Shown: piece after piece, positions 15,555-24,583 of the stretch
Numbering within the stretch: position 1 is the stretch's first letter
Layout of the letters: every line of letters begins with the position of its first letter
Source: Thermoclostridium sp036562185
GTDB lineage: Bacteria > Bacillota > Clostridia > DSM-8532
DNA: 64,000 bases
Reading direction: 5' to 3'
NCBI GenBank assembly: GCA_036562185.1
Contig: DATCKN010000040.1
Span: 1 to 64,000, forward strand
Program-made: the position numbers and the translations under genes
The notes under the pieces: generated by a model
Told to the model about the DNA's origin: nothing
The model's input: the letters and a program-made list of their open reading frames with translations, nothing else
Databases searched by the model: none

Positions 15555-18449
15555 ATGAGAATCACGCATATGAAATGCAACCATCTGACAAACCCGCTCG
15601 GGTTTAACCTGGGTACACCATGCCTGAGTTGGGTTACCGATGCCCCTGAGGCAAAAGAGCAGCTGGCTTGCCAGGTGCAAGTAGCCGCTGATGAAAACTT
15701 TGCAAAGATTCTGTTTGACAGCGGCAGAAGCAAAGATATCAAAAGTACAGGGTATCCGCTGGAAATGGAACTTGAACCACGTACCCGGTATTACTGGAGG
15801 GTGAAAGTGTGGACAGATTCGGGTGATGTTATAAGCCCCGTAGCCTGGTTCGAAACCGCAAAAATGCACGAACCCTGGAAAGCCAAATGGATTACTCCCG
15901 GCTGGGAGGACAGGAAAGTACATCCCATGATCAGAAAAGTATTTTCACTGGACACAGATATTGCTTCGGCCCGAATTTATGTGTGTGGTCTTGGTTTGTA
16001 TGAACTTGAAATAAACGGCGCCAGAGTTGGTGATGAGTATCTGACCCCTTTCTGTAATGCTTACGATAAATGGATCCAATACCAGACCTTTGACGTTACC
16101 CACCTTTTGCACAAGGGCGGCAACGCTGTCTGTGCCATGCTGGGTAATGGGTGGTATAAGGGACGGTTTGGTTTCAACAATTTCGGTGAGGAAATATACG
16201 GCGATACATTCGCATTTCTTTGCGAACTGGTGGTTCATTACACTGACGGCCGGGTTGAAACCATTGCCAGTGATGAAAGCTGGAAAGCCGCACCAGGGCC
16301 GGTTCAGTTCAGCGGCATATACGACGGTGAAATACTGGATGCCCGAAAAATAATTGACGGTTATTCCGAAGCATGGTTGGATGACAGTTCATGGTCTTAT
16401 GTAAAGCAGGCATCATTAACTTATGAATTACTTGAGGCCCGGCGCAGTCTTCCTGTAAGAATTATGGAAGAACGTAAACCTGTAAGGATTATTAAAACGC
16501 CTAAAGGAGAAAACGTCCTTGATATGGGCCAGAATATGGTGGGATGGATTAGATTTAAGGTTAATGCGCCAAATGGCTCTGAAATAATTCTACAGTACGG
16601 CGAGGAACTCCAGGACGGGTGTTTTTACAGGGAAAATCTTCGTACTGCAAAAGCTGAGTTCCGTTATATTTCTGACGGAAAAGCAGCCATCGTGCAGCCG
16701 CATTTTACATTCTACGGTTTCAGATACGTGAAGGTGGAGGGCTGGCCGGGCGAATTATGCCTGGATGATTTTACCGGATGTGTAGTATACTCGGATTTGG
16801 AACGCACCGGATCAATTGAAACTTCAAATCCGCTTGTAAACCGGTTGATCCAGAATGCGCTGTGGAGCCAGAAAGGAAATTTCCTTGATGTACCTACCGA
16901 CTGCCCGCAGCGGGACGAAAGAATGGGCTGGACCGGAGATGCGCAGGTATTTTCGGGCACCGCCTGCTTTAACATGGATGTGTATGCCTTTTTCAGCAAA
17001 TACCTGTACGATCTCTACCAGGAACAAAAGGAACGGAACGGAAGGGTGCCAAATACGGTACCGACGTTCTGTATGGATAAAAAAACAATGGATGTTCGTC
17101 TGAGAAACGGAGCTTGCGGCTGGGGAGATGCAGCTACCATTATTCCGTGGAATCTTTTCCTGTTTTATGGGGATGATTCAATTCTAAGGCAGCAGTTTGA
17201 CAGCATGAAAGCCTGGGTTGATTTTATTTATGAACAGGACGATGGCAGCCGTCTGTGGAAAAAAGGCATTCATTATGGCGACTGGCTGGCTCTGGACGGC
17301 CCCGATCCATTTAAGCCGATAGGCGGCACTTCTAACGAATTTATTGCATCAGCCTTTTACAAGTATTCAGCAGAACTGGTTGCAAAAGCAGCCAGAGTGC
17401 TTGGTAAAGAAGATATTTCTTTAAGATACCAGCAGCTTGCCGAAGAGGTGAAGAAAGCAATTCAGGATGAGTTTTTTACACCAAGGGGACGCCTTGCGAT
17501 CAATACCCAGACTGCTCATGTCCTGGCGCTGTTTATGGATCTGGTGCCTGATGAACAACGAAACAATATAGCAGACGCATTAAAACAAAAGCTGATGGAA
17601 TGCAATTACCACTTGAAAACCGGCTTTTTGGGTACGCCATACCTTTGCCGGGTCCTTTCCGAAAACCGGTATAATGACCTGGCATACACTCTTTTAATTA
17701 ATGATGACTTTCCCAGTTGGCTGTATGAAGTAAAGCTGGGTGCAACAACCATATGGGAGCGCTGGAACTCTCTTCTCCCTGACGGCAGATTCGGGGAGCT
17801 GGGAATGAATTCTCTTAACCATTATGCCTATGGTTCCATTGTAGAATGGATGTACAGAAACATGTGCGGCATAAATCCAATGGAAGAATATCCGGGGTTC
17901 CAGAAAATTCGTCTTGCTCCTCAGCCCAATGGCAGGATTCAGTGGGCAAAAGCAGTATTGGATACGGCCATGGGCCGTTATCAAAGCGGTTGGCAGATCC
18001 ATGAAAGCGGGCTGATTACATTTGAGTTTGCTATTCCGTTCAATGCCCGGGCAGAGTTGGTTCTTCCGGACGCCTCAATTGAAAAGGTGATGGTTAACGG
18101 AATCAGGATTACAGAATCAAATCTTTCGGCAAAGCAAAAAGATACAAGCGTAATTGCCGAACTTCCTGCGGGCAATTATACCTTTGAATATGAACCTACA
18201 AAGGAATATATCATTACCTTCAGTTCTGAAAACAGCGTTCAGCAACTTATCGCCCACCCGAAAACCAGAGCCGTACTGGAAAAGCATATTCCGAAAATCG
18301 TTAAAGCGGTACAGGGCATTACTTTTTCAATGGAGTTTGGCGAGGTATCTTTAAGGGAACTGGCATCACAGCCAAAGACAAAAATACCGGAAGAGGTTCT
18401 GGACATAATCGATTCAGAACTTTCAAAAATAAAAGGCTGGGATTTCTGA
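15555..18449 (+). CDS. Alpha-L-rhamnosidase, GH78, intracellular
   Basis: A 964-residue GH78 enzyme that releases terminal alpha-L-rhamnose from oligosaccharides such as rhamnogalacturonan fragments. Order: N-terminal fibronectin-like segment (1-110), Bac_rhamnosid_N beta domain (about 140-310), a beta domain with DMGQNMVGWIRFKV (about 320-420), an (alpha/alpha)6 catalytic barrel with CPQRDERMGWTGDAQVF near 450 (Glu of RDER is the presumed acid) and TTIWERWNSLLPDG near 735 (presumed base), then a C-terminal beta domain to about 880. A further helical tail of about 80 residues follows. No signal peptide is present. The ATG follows AGGAGA. It is the only gene on its transcript and converges on the oxidoreductase of locus C. 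Confidence 0.95.
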   Translation: MRITHMKCNHLTNPLGFNLGTPCLSWVTDAPEAKEQLACQVQVAADENFAKILFDSGRSKDIKSTGYPLEMELEPRTRYYWRVKVWTDSGDVISPVAWFETAKMHEPWKAKWITPGWEDRKVHPMIRKVFSLDTDIASARIYVCGLGLYELEINGARVGDEYLTPFCNAYDKWIQYQTFDVTHLLHKGGNAVCAMLGNGWYKGRFGFNNFGEEIYGDTFAFLCELVVHYTDGRVETIASDESWKAAPGPVQFSGIYDGEILDARKIIDGYSEAWLDDSSWSYVKQASLTYELLEARRSLPVRIMEERKPVRIIKTPKGENVLDMGQNMVGWIRFKVNAPNGSEIILQYGEELQDGCFYRENLRTAKAEFRYISDGKAAIVQPHFTFYGFRYVKVEGWPGELCLDDFTGCVVYSDLERTGSIETSNPLVNRLIQNALWSQKGNFLDVPTDCPQRDERMGWTGDAQVFSGTACFNMDVYAFFSKYLYDLYQEQKERNGRVPNTVPTFCMDKKTMDVRLRNGACGWGDAATIIPWNLFLFYGDDSILRQQFDSMKAWVDFIYEQDDGSRLWKKGIHYGDWLALDGPDPFKPIGGTSNEFIASAFYKYSAELVAKAARVLGKEDISLRYQQLAEEVKKAIQDEFFTPRGRLAINTQTAHVLALFMDLVPDEQRNNIADALKQKLMECNYHLKTGFLGTPYLCRVLSENRYNDLAYTLLINDDFPSWLYEVKLGATTIWERWNSLLPDGRFGELGMNSLNHYAYGSIVEWMYRNMCGINPMEEYPGFQKIRLAPQPNGRIQWAKAVLDTAMGRYQSGWQIHESGLITFEFAIPFNARAELVLPDASIEKVMVNGIRITESNLSAKQKDTSVIAELPAGNYTFEYEPTKEYIITFSSENSVQQLIAHPKTRAVLEKHIPKIVKAVQGITFSMEFGEVSLRELASQPKTKIPEEVLDIIDSELSKIKGWDF

Positions 18450-18473
18450 TATTTTATCATTATTATTGGATAT

Positions 18474-18500
18474 GGGAAGAATTAACCTCTTCCCTTTTTT
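18474..18500 (+). terminator. Terminator of the rhamnosidase gene
   Basis: GGGAAGA / TCTTCCC stem with a 7-base loop followed by six T residues. Confidence 0.88.
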
Positions 18501-18542
18501 ATGCCTTTGCGTTTTCATATATTACTCGCAGGTTAATTTCAT

Positions 18543-18574
18543 GCAAAATAAAACGAGGGGATTTACCCCTCGTT
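18543..18574 (-). terminator. Terminator of operon C
   Basis: AACGAGGGG / CCCCTCGTT stem of nine base pairs with a 5-base loop. Read on the minus strand it runs into TTTTATTTT. It lies 77 bases after the stop of the oxidoreductase gene that ends operon C. Confidence 0.85.
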
Positions 18575-18650
18575 ATTATAACTGCCGCTCATCCAAAAAA
18601 TCCTGTGGCAGTTTCTTAACTCCATTTTATTTTGCGTCAGGAATTAAAAA

Positions 18651-19943
18651 TTACTTTAAACAAACCAAATCATCCACATTTACCGGAAGACCGGTTGCAA
18701 TAGATTTATTTGCTGCTATGCCCGTAAGTATGGAATATGCACCGTCAATATGGGAAGCCGCCCTGTTATAAGGATCTTCGGCCGGTGTGCCGAAAAGATC
18801 ATTCAGAAGGATCGGATCTCCGCCGCCATGTCCGCCTTTTCCTTCTTTTACTTCAACTTCATATGGCTCGCCAAACATCGGGAATACGGCAATACTCTTT
18901 TTCTGAACAGCGCCTTCAAGGGATTTGTCGCCACCGGCATTTACATATGATGCCTCAACAACCGATACCTGGATTCTTCCCTCGCTGCCGTTAAAAGCAA
19001 CTCTGAAGCCTTCCCACGGCATATAGGCGTTTAATGAATAAGTCAAAATTGTCTTGTCAGCGTATCTGACCATAACACCCATGGTATCTTCTATGCTTAT
19101 TCCGTCGCCAAAAACGCTTTGATCCCTGTAATACCCGTCTTCTTTTTCAGCATCCAGGTACATCGCTTTCAGCCTTTCATTCTGTTCAAGGTGCAATGCG
19201 AACGGATCATTTTTTGCATATTCGCTGCCGTAGGCTCTGCTGTAAAATTTCGTAATTCCTCTGTTTTCAGCATTTTCCCTGCCGTAGAATCTTAAGTCGC
19301 CCATTGCGAATACGGTTTTAGGACGGGTTCCAAGCCAGAAATTAACAAGGTCAAAGTGGTGGGTTGATTTATGAACCAAAAGACCACCGCTGTTTCGTTT
19401 ATCCCTGTGCCAGCGTCTGAAATAGTCAGCTCCGTGCTGTGTATTCAAAAGCCATTCAAAATGAACCGAGAACACGTCACCAATTGTCCTGTTCATGATA
19501 AGTTCTCTTATTTTTGTATTATGAGGAGCATAGCGGTAATTAAAAGTAACTCTCAGCTTTCGTCCCGTTCTCTTTATAGCATCAAGAATCATCTGTGTTT
19601 TTTCAGCATCAACTGTCATGGGCTTTTCACTGATTACATCACATCCAAGCTCCATGGCCCGGATAATATACTTGTGATGCGTCCTGTCGATACTTGTTAC
19701 AATGACATAATCGGGCTTTTCATTTTTTATCATTTCATCGAACTTATCGGCAGTATAGGTAGGAACGGGTTCAGCATTGAATTCTTCCCGCAACACTTTA
19801 TTCGCATAATCCATGCGTGTCTGGTTTATGTCGCAAAAGGCTACCAGCTGGGCCGTATCCTTAAAATCTTTGGCAATGGCTTCATAAAAGAAACGGGCCC
19901 TGCCTCCTATACCAACCTGTGCATATCTTTTTCTTTCTGCCAT
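18651..19943 (-). CDS. Gfo/Idh/MocA-family oxidoreductase
   Basis: A 430-residue NAD(P)-dependent oxidoreductase. The Rossmann nucleotide-binding start is YAQVGIGGRARFFYEA, and the family's active-site Lys lies in ISEKPMTVD (Glu106-Lys107-Pro108). The C-terminal half is the alpha/beta substrate-binding domain, with RRWHRDKRNSGGLLVHKSTH as a His-rich catalytic region. Such enzymes oxidise or epimerise sugars, inositols or sugar acids. The ATG at 19943 follows CTTGGGGGG; a longer frame reaches 54 bases upstream without a binding site. It is the last gene of operon C after the amidohydrolase, so it probably acts on the sugar imported by transporter C. The exact substrate is unknown. Confidence 0.92.
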   Translation of the reverse strand: MAERKRYAQVGIGGRARFFYEAIAKDFKDTAQLVAFCDINQTRMDYANKVLREEFNAEPVPTYTADKFDEMIKNEKPDYVIVTSIDRTHHKYIIRAMELGCDVISEKPMTVDAEKTQMILDAIKRTGRKLRVTFNYRYAPHNTKIRELIMNRTIGDVFSVHFEWLLNTQHGADYFRRWHRDKRNSGGLLVHKSTHHFDLVNFWLGTRPKTVFAMGDLRFYGRENAENRGITKFYSRAYGSEYAKNDPFALHLEQNERLKAMYLDAEKEDGYYRDQSVFGDGISIEDTMGVMVRYADKTILTYSLNAYMPWEGFRVAFNGSEGRIQVSVVEASYVNAGGDKSLEGAVQKKSIAVFPMFGEPYEVEVKEGKGGHGGGDPILLNDLFGTPAEDPYNRAASHIDGAYSILTGIAANKSIATGLPVNVDDLVCLK

Positions 19944-20063
19944 AAAATTAACCCCCCAAGCCTGAGTGATTTTGTTATTTTTAAGTAAATTATACATAAC
20001 ATCGAAATAAAATTCTGCACATTTATTGTCGAAAAGAGACCATATTCTACATTTTTTGAGTTA

Positions 20064-20978
20064 TTAACAGCTGAAGTATACCTCTTCAGCATTTTTATAA
20101 AAAACCTTTTCCTTTTCACTGTCGCTGAACACATCGGACAGCATTATATAATCCACCAAATGTTGATAACTGTCCCGTGTCAGAACTGACGGGACGTCAG
20201 AACCAAATATCAACCGATCTGCACCGACAATACCTTTTGCTATCCTTAAGTACCGCTGCGCTGTAGGGTATGGGTACATTTCAGGTCTTACATTTGAAGG
20301 CATTGCCGCCAAATCAAACCACACATTCGGCAGATTAAGCTTTTTAAGTTCATCTGTCACTACAGCTTCATGCTGAAGCCCCGGTGCCAGCAGATGGCAC
20401 ACAACAAATTTCATTTTTGGATAGCGCAATATGACGTTTCTCAGTTTGTCAACCTGAAAACTCAGCGTTCCAGGTTTTCCTATGTCTATAACAAAAACAA
20501 GGTTTCTGTCGTTTGCATCGCTGAATACATCATCCATCATTTCACCGTCCAGATCCACTTTTCCATGGTAGCTCATAAGACCCGAACCGGTGCTTACCTC
20601 AAATTTTACGATTTTAAAGCCCAGCTTATTGAACAAATTATCCAGTATCGCATCTTTCTCAAGACAGAAAGGATCATAGGTTGCTGCACCTGTAAACCTC
20701 TCAGGATATTTTTTCATCGCTTCCCATGTATAATGGTTTTGGAATCCATAGAAAGACCCCTGCAGTAAAACGGCTTTTTCTATATTGTTTTCATCCATGA
20801 ACCTGACAACGGCCTCAGGAGTTACACTGTATTCGCCAAGTTCTGGCGGAATCAGGTTTATTACATCCCCCGTTGACCACATGGCCTGTCCGTTGCCTAT
20901 CGATCTAAGTTCACCTTTCGCACCAAAGCCTGCAATATTTTGTATGACATGTATATGAGCATCTATAATTTTCATCAT
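20064..20978 (-). CDS. Amidohydrolase-2 family TIM-barrel hydrolase
   Basis: A 304-residue metal-dependent hydrolase of the amidohydrolase-2 group, which includes sugar lactonases and decarboxylases. It opens with the metal motif DAHIH (His8, His10), has a VCHLLAPG strand around residue 200 and ends the barrel with FGSDVPSV (metal ligand Asp261). It has no signal peptide. The gene follows the MalG-type permease by 41 bases and precedes the Gfo/Idh oxidoreductase in the same operon. An oxidoreductase plus lactonase-like pair suggests oxidation of an imported sugar and opening of the lactone; that pathway is inference. Confidence 0.88.
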   Translation of the reverse strand: MMKIIDAHIHVIQNIAGFGAKGELRSIGNGQAMWSTGDVINLIPPELGEYSVTPEAVVRFMDENNIEKAVLLQGSFYGFQNHYTWEAMKKYPERFTGAATYDPFCLEKDAILDNLFNKLGFKIVKFEVSTGSGLMSYHGKVDLDGEMMDDVFSDANDRNLVFVIDIGKPGTLSFQVDKLRNVILRYPKMKFVVCHLLAPGLQHEAVVTDELKKLNLPNVWFDLAAMPSNVRPEMYPYPTAQRYLRIAKGIVGADRLIFGSDVPSVLTRDSYQHLVDYIMLSDVFSDSEKEKVFYKNAEEVYFSC

Positions 20979-21019
20979 TTCTATCCCCCAAGCATATCAT
21001 GCCCCGGCAGATGACATTG

Positions 21020-21868
21020 TCAGCCCTTTATTCCCGTAGTACTTATGCCCTCAACCAGGTACTTCTGGAACGAGAAGAATATTACTATTACAGGAATCAA
21101 CGACAGAACTGACATGGCATATGCTGCACCCCAGTCGGACTGGGCTGCGGGGTCTGTAAACATTTTTAACGCGATTGATATGGTATATTTCTTAATATCG
21201 GTCAAATAAATCATTGGTCCAAAGAAATCATCCCATTTCCAGTATGTCGCAAATATCATCGAAGTTATCAGTGCGGGTTTTATAAGTGGTAAAATAATCC
21301 TGCCAAATATGCTGTATTTTGAACATCCGTCAATATAGGCCGATTCATCCAGTTCTAACGGAAGCCTTCGTATAAACTGGTAAATCAGGAATATGAAAAA
21401 CGGATATCCAAAAAACCCCGGTACTATTAGCGGCAGCCATGTGTTAACCCAGCCAAAGGAATTGAACATTATATACTGAGGGATTATAAGAACCTGAGCC
21501 GGCATCAGCATCATGACAATCATGATTGAAAACCAGAAAGACCTGCCCTTAAAACGGCATCTTCCGAACCCATATGCGATAATTGCCGATGAAGCCACCT
21601 GCCCAAATACGGAAATTATTGTAATGGCAATGGAGTTTCTGAAAAATGTAGTAAAAGTTGTTCCCCCAAAACCTTTCCACCCGTTTGCGTAGTTATTGAA
21701 ATTCCATTCCCGCGGGAACAGTGATGTAGGGTTCTGGAAGATATCCTGCTGTGTTTTGAAAGATCCGAAAAGCATGTATAAAATCGGGTATATCATCAGA
21801 ACACATGTTAATGATACAAAGACATGAAACAATATTTTTCTGATTAATTTCTTAGTTTTGTATGTCAT
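21020..21868 (-). CDS. Carbohydrate ABC transporter permease, MalG class, locus C
   Basis: A 282-residue inner-membrane permease. The EAA loop is ESAYIDGCSKYSIFGRI and the C-terminal tail VEGISTTGIKG is typical of MalG/LacG-like proteins. The ATG follows GAGGGTGAAG. It starts nine bases after the MalF-type permease and forms the transport channel with it. It belongs to the SBP-malF-malG-amidohydrolase-oxidoreductase operon. Confidence 0.94.
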   Translation of the reverse strand: MTYKTKKLIRKILFHVFVSLTCVLMIYPILYMLFGSFKTQQDIFQNPTSLFPREWNFNNYANGWKGFGGTTFTTFFRNSIAITIISVFGQVASSAIIAYGFGRCRFKGRSFWFSIMIVMMLMPAQVLIIPQYIMFNSFGWVNTWLPLIVPGFFGYPFFIFLIYQFIRRLPLELDESAYIDGCSKYSIFGRIILPLIKPALITSMIFATYWKWDDFFGPMIYLTDIKKYTISIALKMFTDPAAQSDWGAAYAMSVLSLIPVIVIFFSFQKYLVEGISTTGIKG

Positions 21869-21877
21869 TCTTCACCC

Positions 21878-22825
21878 TCATCCCTTATTTTCATAATAAA
21901 CCCATTTGCCCTGCGTAGCAAAAAGTATGGCGGTCAAAATCGCAACTATAACAATCAGCACCCAGGCCATAGCAGAACCATAGCCCATCTGGAATGTTGT
22001 AAATGATTTTTCGTACAGGTACACAACGTATAACATGGTCGCATCGTTTGGTCCGCCCCTTGTGATAATATAGGCCTGTGTAAATGCCATAAAACCTGAT
22101 ATAAGCTGGTTTACAAGGTTAAAGAAAATAATAGGAGTCAAGCTTGGAAGGGTTATTTTCCAGAATTTCTGCCAGTTATTGGCACCGTCAACCGTGGCTG
22201 CTTCATACAGGCTTGCGGGAATATCCTTAAGTCCTGCAAGAAAGACAAGCATCGGAGAACCGAATTGCCAAACCGCAAGAATTATGATTGTCAGAAGTGC
22301 CGTATCCTTGCTGGCAATAAACGAAAACTCCTCGTCCATAAGACCTAGGTTAATAAACAGCCGGTTTATGACTCCGCCATATCCCCATAATTGACGCCAA
22401 ATAACCGCAACAGCAACAGAACCGCCAATAACCGACGGCAAATAATACATTGTGCGGTATGCTGCAACTATACGGCCCCCGCTTTTGAACATCATTGCCA
22501 CCAGCAGTGCAAATATTAACCGCAGCGGAACATAAATAAAAACATAAACAAAGGTTACCTTTAAAGATTTTAAATAACGGGGATCCATTGTAAACATCCG
22601 TTTGTAGTTCAGCAAACCTATCCATTCGGGAGTTCCCAAACCGCTATATTTTGTAAATGAAAGATACAGAGATGATAGCAACGGATAAACAGTGAATACC
22701 AGAAATCCGATTATAAACAGAGAAATAAACGCGTATCCCACGAAATTCTCATTATACACTATACTTTGCAGCGAAGAGTTTTTTCTCTTATTTTTTATAC
22801 TTTTTTCGGAACTTTTATTTTTCAT
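21878..22825 (-). CDS. Sugar ABC transporter permease, MalF class, locus C
   Basis: A 315-residue permease. A basic N-terminal stretch rich in Lys, Ser and Asn precedes the first membrane helix at about residue 32. The EAA loop is EAATVDGANNWQKFWKI. The ATG follows GGAAAGGAGA. The gene is separated from SBP-C by 109 bases that hold a strong stem-loop, and is closely followed by the MalG partner. Confidence 0.94.
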   Translation of the reverse strand: MKNKSSEKSIKNKRKNSSLQSIVYNENFVGYAFISLFIIGFLVFTVYPLLSSLYLSFTKYSGLGTPEWIGLLNYKRMFTMDPRYLKSLKVTFVYVFIYVPLRLIFALLVAMMFKSGGRIVAAYRTMYYLPSVIGGSVAVAVIWRQLWGYGGVINRLFINLGLMDEEFSFIASKDTALLTIIILAVWQFGSPMLVFLAGLKDIPASLYEAATVDGANNWQKFWKITLPSLTPIIFFNLVNQLISGFMAFTQAYIITRGGPNDATMLYVVYLYEKSFTTFQMGYGSAMAWVLIVIVAILTAILFATQGKWVYYENKG

Positions 22826-22880
22826 AAAAGTCTCCTTTCCCTGGAATTAAGCAAACCAACAAGCCATCCATTTTAATTTT

Positions 22881-22914
22881 AAAGGAACAGTTCCGTAGAC
22901 GGCACTGTTCCTTT
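22881..22914 (-). other. Intercistronic stem-loop after SBP-C
   Basis: AAAGGAACAGT / ACTGTTCCTTT, 11 base pairs with a 12-base loop, between the SBP-C stop and malF-C. No T-run follows on the minus strand, so read-through to the permeases is expected, with the stem protecting the SBP message as in classical malE-malF hairpins. Confidence 0.65.
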
Positions 22915-22934
22915 ACCGTTCCCACTTTTATATA

Positions 22935-24329
22935 CTATTTTGCCATTTCAAATTCTATTAATGCCTGTTCGTAGAAAATTTCAAATGCCTGTTCAGGAGC
23001 CATGCCTTCATCTACAACATTCTTAAGCATATTCTGGTAAAGTACTATTATAGCTGCATTGGCATTTGGTTCAGGTCTCCATATCTGGTTCGCAATCGGA
23101 GCAACTCTTCCTACATAATCGAAAACAGCCTTGTCGATTGAGTCGGGTTCAAATGTTGCTGCAAGCGCTTCACGTACCTTGTTTGAAATAGGTACACCAC
23201 GTTCACCTTTCAGCTCATAGTTCATTTCAACGTTGTTTGTAAATTCGCTGATGAAAAATGCAGCCTGTTCAGGGTATTTAGAGTTCGATGAAACCGAGAA
23301 GAACTGTGAAGGCTTAATGTACTGCATCTTTTTTGATGTTTCGCTTGGCAGTGCAACCAGCACAAAGGTTTTGCCTGCCGCATTTGACAGTGCTTTCGCC
23401 TGGTTGGACCAGTTAGCTGAGTTCATGGCTGTCTTTCCTTTTACTATAAGACCTGATTCAGGACCGTTGACTTCATTTTCTTCACGTACTGCCAAAGGCG
23501 CAGTTCTCTTCTTTTCAATATTTTCCTTCTCGCGTTTCAAAAGGTCAACAATAATCTGTTTTCCGGTTTCCTTATCCCAGCCGAATGATTCTGAGCCATC
23601 CTGGTTATAGAACCACAGGCCTTTTTCACGGAATGCAAACTGAATCTGTTCATTAAATGCATTTTTTCCTGACTGATCTGCAAAGTCTATGCCCAGTTGA
23701 TCTTTCATTGCCACCAGCTTATCGCAGATTTCCTGGTATTCCTTTATTGTCCAGGTGTCTTTGGGAATCGGTATTCCTGCCTTTTTAAAGATATCAGCAT
23801 CAATCATAACACAGCCGGTATTCATTCCAAGGTTTATAGCCACGAGTTTACCGTTTACAATTCCACCTGACCATGTTGATTCCGGGCAGTCGCTTAAATC
23901 TATAATTCCCCTGTTAACATAATCATACAAGTCAATAATCAGATTATTGTTTGTATAGCTGGTAATATACTTGTAATCCTGTTGTATAATATCGGGCAGG
24001 TTTTTGGAAGCCGACATTGCAGCAAGTTTTTCCCAGTAAGCATCCCACGCTGTGAACTCAGGTGTTAATGTTATATTAGGATATTGCTTTTCAAAAACCT
24101 TAATTGCAGCCTGGGTATAATCGTGTCTTGTCTGTGAGCCCCACCATATTATTCTTAAGTTTGCTTTTGTGTCATAGGGCTTGGCGTCAGTACTTGTTCC
24201 CGGAGCTGATGTAGGTGGAGTCGGAGTTGCGTTTGATGTCGGAGTCTGTGTTGAAGGACCTGATTTGCCGCATGCAGCCAATGATATAATCATTACTGCG
24301 GTAATTAATAATACAACAAATTTCTTCAT
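22935..24329 (-). CDS. Sugar ABC transporter solute-binding lipoprotein, locus C
   Basis: A 464-residue extracellular lipoprotein and the first gene of operon C. The signal peptide ends in lipobox LAAC (Cys at about 20), followed by a Pro/Thr/Ser linker. The mature domain resembles the MalE/UgpB-like group 1 sugar-binding proteins: NLRIIWWGSQTRHDYTQAAI opens the first lobe and PKDTWTIKEYQEICDKL is the hinge-adjacent segment. The ATG follows AGGGGGTATG. Divergent AraC-C lies upstream and presumably controls it. Confidence 0.94.
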   Translation of the reverse strand: MKKFVVLLITAVMIISLAACGKSGPSTQTPTSNATPTPPTSAPGTSTDAKPYDTKANLRIIWWGSQTRHDYTQAAIKVFEKQYPNITLTPEFTAWDAYWEKLAAMSASKNLPDIIQQDYKYITSYTNNNLIIDLYDYVNRGIIDLSDCPESTWSGGIVNGKLVAINLGMNTGCVMIDADIFKKAGIPIPKDTWTIKEYQEICDKLVAMKDQLGIDFADQSGKNAFNEQIQFAFREKGLWFYNQDGSESFGWDKETGKQIIVDLLKREKENIEKKRTAPLAVREENEVNGPESGLIVKGKTAMNSANWSNQAKALSNAAGKTFVLVALPSETSKKMQYIKPSQFFSVSSNSKYPEQAAFFISEFTNNVEMNYELKGERGVPISNKVREALAATFEPDSIDKAVFDYVGRVAPIANQIWRPEPNANAAIIVLYQNMLKNVVDEGMAPEQAFEIFYEQALIEFEMAK

Positions 24330-24517
24330 AAATCATACCCCCTGTACTAATTTGATTCATTTATTAAAATAAAAATAGAATACAAGAAACGAAGGGTTTT
24401 AAAACTATTATTCCACTTTAGTCAAAATTTATTGTCAGATTGCACAAAATTTTTAATGATTACAGGGTTTTTATATTGAATATTATACAGCAATATAATA
24501 CAATTATCTCAACAGAT

Positions 24518-24555
24518 ATTGCTATTTTGATGATTATTTCAATCAAAATTGCTAT
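24518..24555. promoter_or_regulatory. Candidate AraC-C binding region
   Basis: ATTGCTAT occurs twice in direct orientation (24518-24525 and 24548-24555), flanking an inverted repeat TTTTGAT (24525-24531) / ATCAAAA (24542-24548). It lies in the divergent SBP-C/AraC-C region just before the regulator start. Direct repeats of this kind suit AraC-family binding, but this is not proven. Confidence 0.35.
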
Positions 24556-24583
24556 AAAAAACTACCTTTCAGGGAGCATAAAT

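Noticed and set aside
15393..15923. 176-codon minus-strand frame overlapping the start of the rhamnosidase gene
   Set aside because: It lies opposite a clear GH78 gene, has no binding site and shows Cys/Pro/His-rich shadow composition.
19371..19988. 205-codon plus-strand frame opposite the Gfo/Idh gene
   Set aside because: The opposite strand encodes a complete oxidoreductase with motif EKP; this frame is its shadow.
22859..24329. Stem-loop behind SBP-C as a full terminator
   Set aside because: No T-run on the transcribed strand, and the permeases downstream have no other obvious promoter.
24440..24583. Longer N-terminus for AraC-C (48 extra residues)
   Set aside because: The extension lacks a ribosome binding site and is Ile-rich, unlike the cupin domain start, while CAGGGAGC precedes the internal ATG.
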